From Candidatus Parvarchaeota archaeon (GTDB lineage Archaea > Nanobdellota > Nanobdellia > Parvarchaeales > Parvarchaeaceae), in contig DAHXLI010000023.1 in assembly GCA_027366075.1 (NCBI GenBank), positions 1 through 6,402 on the forward strand: a stretch of 6,402 nt of DNA, in the 5' to 3' direction. The position numbers and the translations under genes were made by a program. Positions within the stretch are counted from its first letter, which is position 1. Every line of letters begins with the position of its first letter. Under the pieces are notes generated by a model. It searched no databases. It was given only the letters and a program-made list of their open reading frames with translations, and had not been told where the DNA came from. This document shows positions 5,078-6,402 of this stretch, one piece after another.

Positions 5078-6026
5078 ATTCCGTCCTCCTTATCCTCGGT
5101 TTTTGCTTGGGGTATTCGTTTACTATGCCGTCCTTTGCCCCATAATGTTTTACGACGCTGCTGGCGTTATAGCTCCCAAGTGTTATGGCGTCCGATATGT
5201 CCTTTTCGTCTATCAGTGCATTTACAAAGCCAGATAAAAAGGCGTCTCCAGCGCCGACGAAGTTTATTTGTTTCACCTTGAAAGCTTCCGAGTCGTATAT
5301 ATGCTTTTCGTTAAGTACGATTGACCCGCGCTCTCCACGGGTGATTATCGCGGTTCCTTTGGTCGACTTTCCGAGCCTTATAAGGTTCTTTACATCGTTA
5401 CCATAGCCGACAAACCTTCTCGCCTCTTCATCATTCATGCTTATTATATCTATGTCTTTCAGTATCGGTTCCATTTTCTTTATCTTAAGGTTCAATTCGT
5501 TCGAACCAGGATTCAAAACTACGCGGATGCCATTTTCTTTAGCGTACTTTATTAGGTCTGGTAGTATTTTGTAACTTTCTCCGCCAAGCGGCCCTATGTA
5601 CAGCCACTTCGTTTTTAAATCTAAATTTAATTCATCCACTTTCAACGTTTTTTCGATTCCGCGGTATACGAGCAATATCATGTGCCCATTTTCGGATACG
5701 ATCACGTTCGAGAAGGGTGTCTCTCCATCGCCCCTCACGATATAATCCGAAGATATGCCTAATTTTTGCAGGTCATTAATAACAAAATTCCCGTTAGAGT
5801 CGTTTCCTATCTTGGCTATTGCGGCGACTTTCTTTCCGAATCTGGAGAACGTTGCCGCCGCGTTCGTTGCACTGCCCCCGGTAAATTCTAAAGTCCTTTC
5901 GACTTCTATCTTCTTATCCAGCGGTATTTCTAGGAAATGCTTGTTTATCCCTGGCTTTAAGTTGCTGTCCTTTGTAAATAGGAATACGTCTTTAGTCGCA
6001 GAACCTATAGTAATAACATCGAACAT
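5064..6026 (-). CDS. PfkB/ribokinase-family sugar kinase, probable phosphofructokinase
   Basis: The 320-aa product is a full-length PfkB carbohydrate kinase: N-terminal DVITIGSATKD, the glycine-rich sugar-binding GGSATNAA (50-57), the Mg-linked N198-x-x-E201, TRGERGS (229-235) and the anion-hole GAGDAF (258-263) with catalytic D261. The family phosphorylates sugars, sugar phosphates or nucleosides with ATP. As first gene before aldolase, a 6-phosphofructokinase role (fructose 6-phosphate to fructose 1,6-bisphosphate) is the natural reading, but ribokinase, fructokinase, nucleoside kinase or 1-phosphofructokinase cannot be excluded from motifs alone. The lysine/arginine-rich tail (about 306-320) is where the aldolase ribosome site is embedded. 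ATG 6026 lies about 26 bp from a TATA-like element, so the operon transcript is probably leaderless. The family is sure, the substrate is not. Confidence 0.85.
   Translation of the reverse strand: MFDVITIGSATKDVFLFTKDSNLKPGINKHFLEIPLDKKIEVERTLEFTGGSATNAAATFSRFGKKVAAIAKIGNDSNGNFVINDLQKLGISSDYIVRGDGETPFSNVIVSENGHMILLVYRGIEKTLKVDELNLDLKTKWLYIGPLGGESYKILPDLIKYAKENGIRVVLNPGSNELNLKIKKMEPILKDIDIISMNDEEARRFVGYGNDVKNLIRLGKSTKGTAIITRGERGSIVLNEKHIYDSEAFKVKQINFVGAGDAFLSGFVNALIDEKDISDAITLGSYNASSVVKHYGAKDGIVNEYPKQKPRIRRTEYEKK
5084..5090 (-). promoter_or_regulatory. Strong Shine-Dalgarno of the aldolase gene, inside the PfkB-type gene
   Basis: The minus strand reads AGGAGGA with six bases to ATG 5077. It is the best ribosome site in the window and fixes the aldolase start. 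It lies within the last codons of the upstream kinase, which allows reinitiation or independent entry at the 14-bp overlap. Confidence 0.75.
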
Positions 6027-6048
6027 AGGATTATTATAACCAGAAACA

Positions 6049-6064
6049 ATAAAAGCATTTAATC
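6049..6064 (-). promoter_or_regulatory. TATA-like promoter element of the glycolytic operon
   Basis: On the minus strand this A/T-rich element reads TTAAATGCTTTTAT. Its TTTTAT end is centred about 26 bp from ATG 6026, the spacing expected for a leaderless archaeal transcript. No Shine-Dalgarno precedes the kinase start. I see no other promoter of comparable quality within the operon. Confidence 0.5.
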
Positions 6065-6165
6065 CGGAACCACGTTTTACACGTCAGTAAAACGCAGGCC
6101 AAGAACATAATAGACCAGATATGACCGTGCCTTTGACTTTTCGGTAAACCATTTATTTCTCTTCC

Positions 6166-6243
6166 CAGATCTTTTTGATCCCAGTCCGCGAAGTAAGCGC
6201 ATAGTCAAATTATATATATTCACACACTCACACACACAATTAT
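6166..6243 (+). promoter_or_regulatory. Promoter of the second pilin-leader gene (copy of the one at 1265)
   Basis: The same three parts recur in the same order as before the first copy: TCTTTTTGATC (6170-6180), a TATA box AATTATATATATT (6208-6220) starting 36 bp before the ATG, and a CA tract (6221-6239). Here the upstream box is flanked to read GATCTTTTTGATC. Compared with the first copy there are six more bases between the box and the TATA element, while the TATA-to-ATG distance is identical. Confidence 0.65.
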
Positions 6244-6402
6244 ATGACACCACACGCCCCTAGGAGCGTAAAAGGGAGCAGGTCCCAATCGGCATTGGAG
6301 TACATGATGACCTATGGCTGGGCCATACTGATCATCGTGATCGTAGCTGCGGTATTATATTCCTTAGGCATATTCTCGCCTTCGTCTTCGATAGGAACGA
6401 CG
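6244..6402 (+). CDS. Second pilin-leader surface protein, N-terminal 53 codons (runs off the window)
   Basis: The open frame from ATG 6244 encodes 53 residues up to the window edge. It begins MTPHAPRSVKGSRSQSALEY and continues with the same hydrophobic helix and FSPSSSIGTT as the protein at 1337, with about six differences in 53 residues. The class III signal peptide is complete, with cleavage expected between S14 and Q15, so the product should also be exported and anchored like an archaeal pilin. What follows the shared part is not visible; it may or may not carry YVTN repeats. It is divergent from the glycolytic operon, with 217 bp between start codons. Confidence 0.85.
   Translation, partial: MTPHAPRSVKGSRSQSALEYMMTYGWAILIIVIVAAVLYSLGIFSPSSSIGTT

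Larger units (their letters stand above)
6166..6402 (+). repeat. Direct repeat, copy 2: promoter plus pilin-leader cassette
   Basis: This is the partner of 1265-1495, in the same orientation, with a constant offset of 4907 from the TATA box onward and six extra bases upstream of it. The pair brackets the YVTN repeats and the whole glycolytic operon. Confidence 0.85.

Overview
The window looks archaeal, most likely from a small-genome DPANN lineage; a Micrarchaeota (ARMAN-type) origin is my best guess. The grounds are an archaeal class III (pilin-type) signal peptide (SQSALEYMMTYGWAILI), an archaeal-type triosephosphate isomerase, a DhnA-type class I aldolase, frequent ATA isoleucine codons, and TATA boxes placed so close to start codons that several first genes must be leaderless or nearly so. 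The phylum call rests on remembered resemblance of the pilin leader, not on a search.

Layout. Bases 1-357 (minus) hold the N-terminal part of a PAP2-family membrane lipid phosphatase cut by the window edge. Only 57 bp away, and divergent, is a 239-aa Cas4/RecB-like PD-(D/E)XK nuclease with four cysteines (415-1134, plus); no CRISPR array or other cas gene is present. Next comes a promoter region and a 492-aa surface protein (1337-2815, plus) that joins a pilin-like leader to eight YVTN-type beta-propeller units. Convergent with it is a tight four-gene operon on the minus strand, read 6026 to 2855: PfkB-family sugar kinase, class I fructose-bisphosphate aldolase, ROK-family sugar kinase, triosephosphate isomerase. 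The first and last gene pairs overlap, and aldolase and ROK kinase are 14 bp apart. Divergent from the operon promoter, bases 6244-6402 begin a second pilin-leader gene nearly identical to the first at its N-terminus and sharing the same upstream promoter layout.

How it fits together. The operon encodes a plausible upper-glycolysis block: a hexose kinase (ROK), a sugar-phosphate kinase that could make fructose 1,6-bisphosphate (PfkB), the aldolase that splits it, and the isomerase that interconverts the two triose phosphates. The two pilin-leader genes look like copies of one mobilisable or duplicated surface-protein cassette (promoter plus leader), in direct orientation on either side of the operon. 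The most interesting signals are the conserved cassette promoter (a TCTTTTTGATC box, a TATA box and a CA-dinucleotide tract lying between TATA box and start codon), the 50-bp perfectly conserved leader block, and the zinc-motif-less ROK kinase inside a glycolytic operon.
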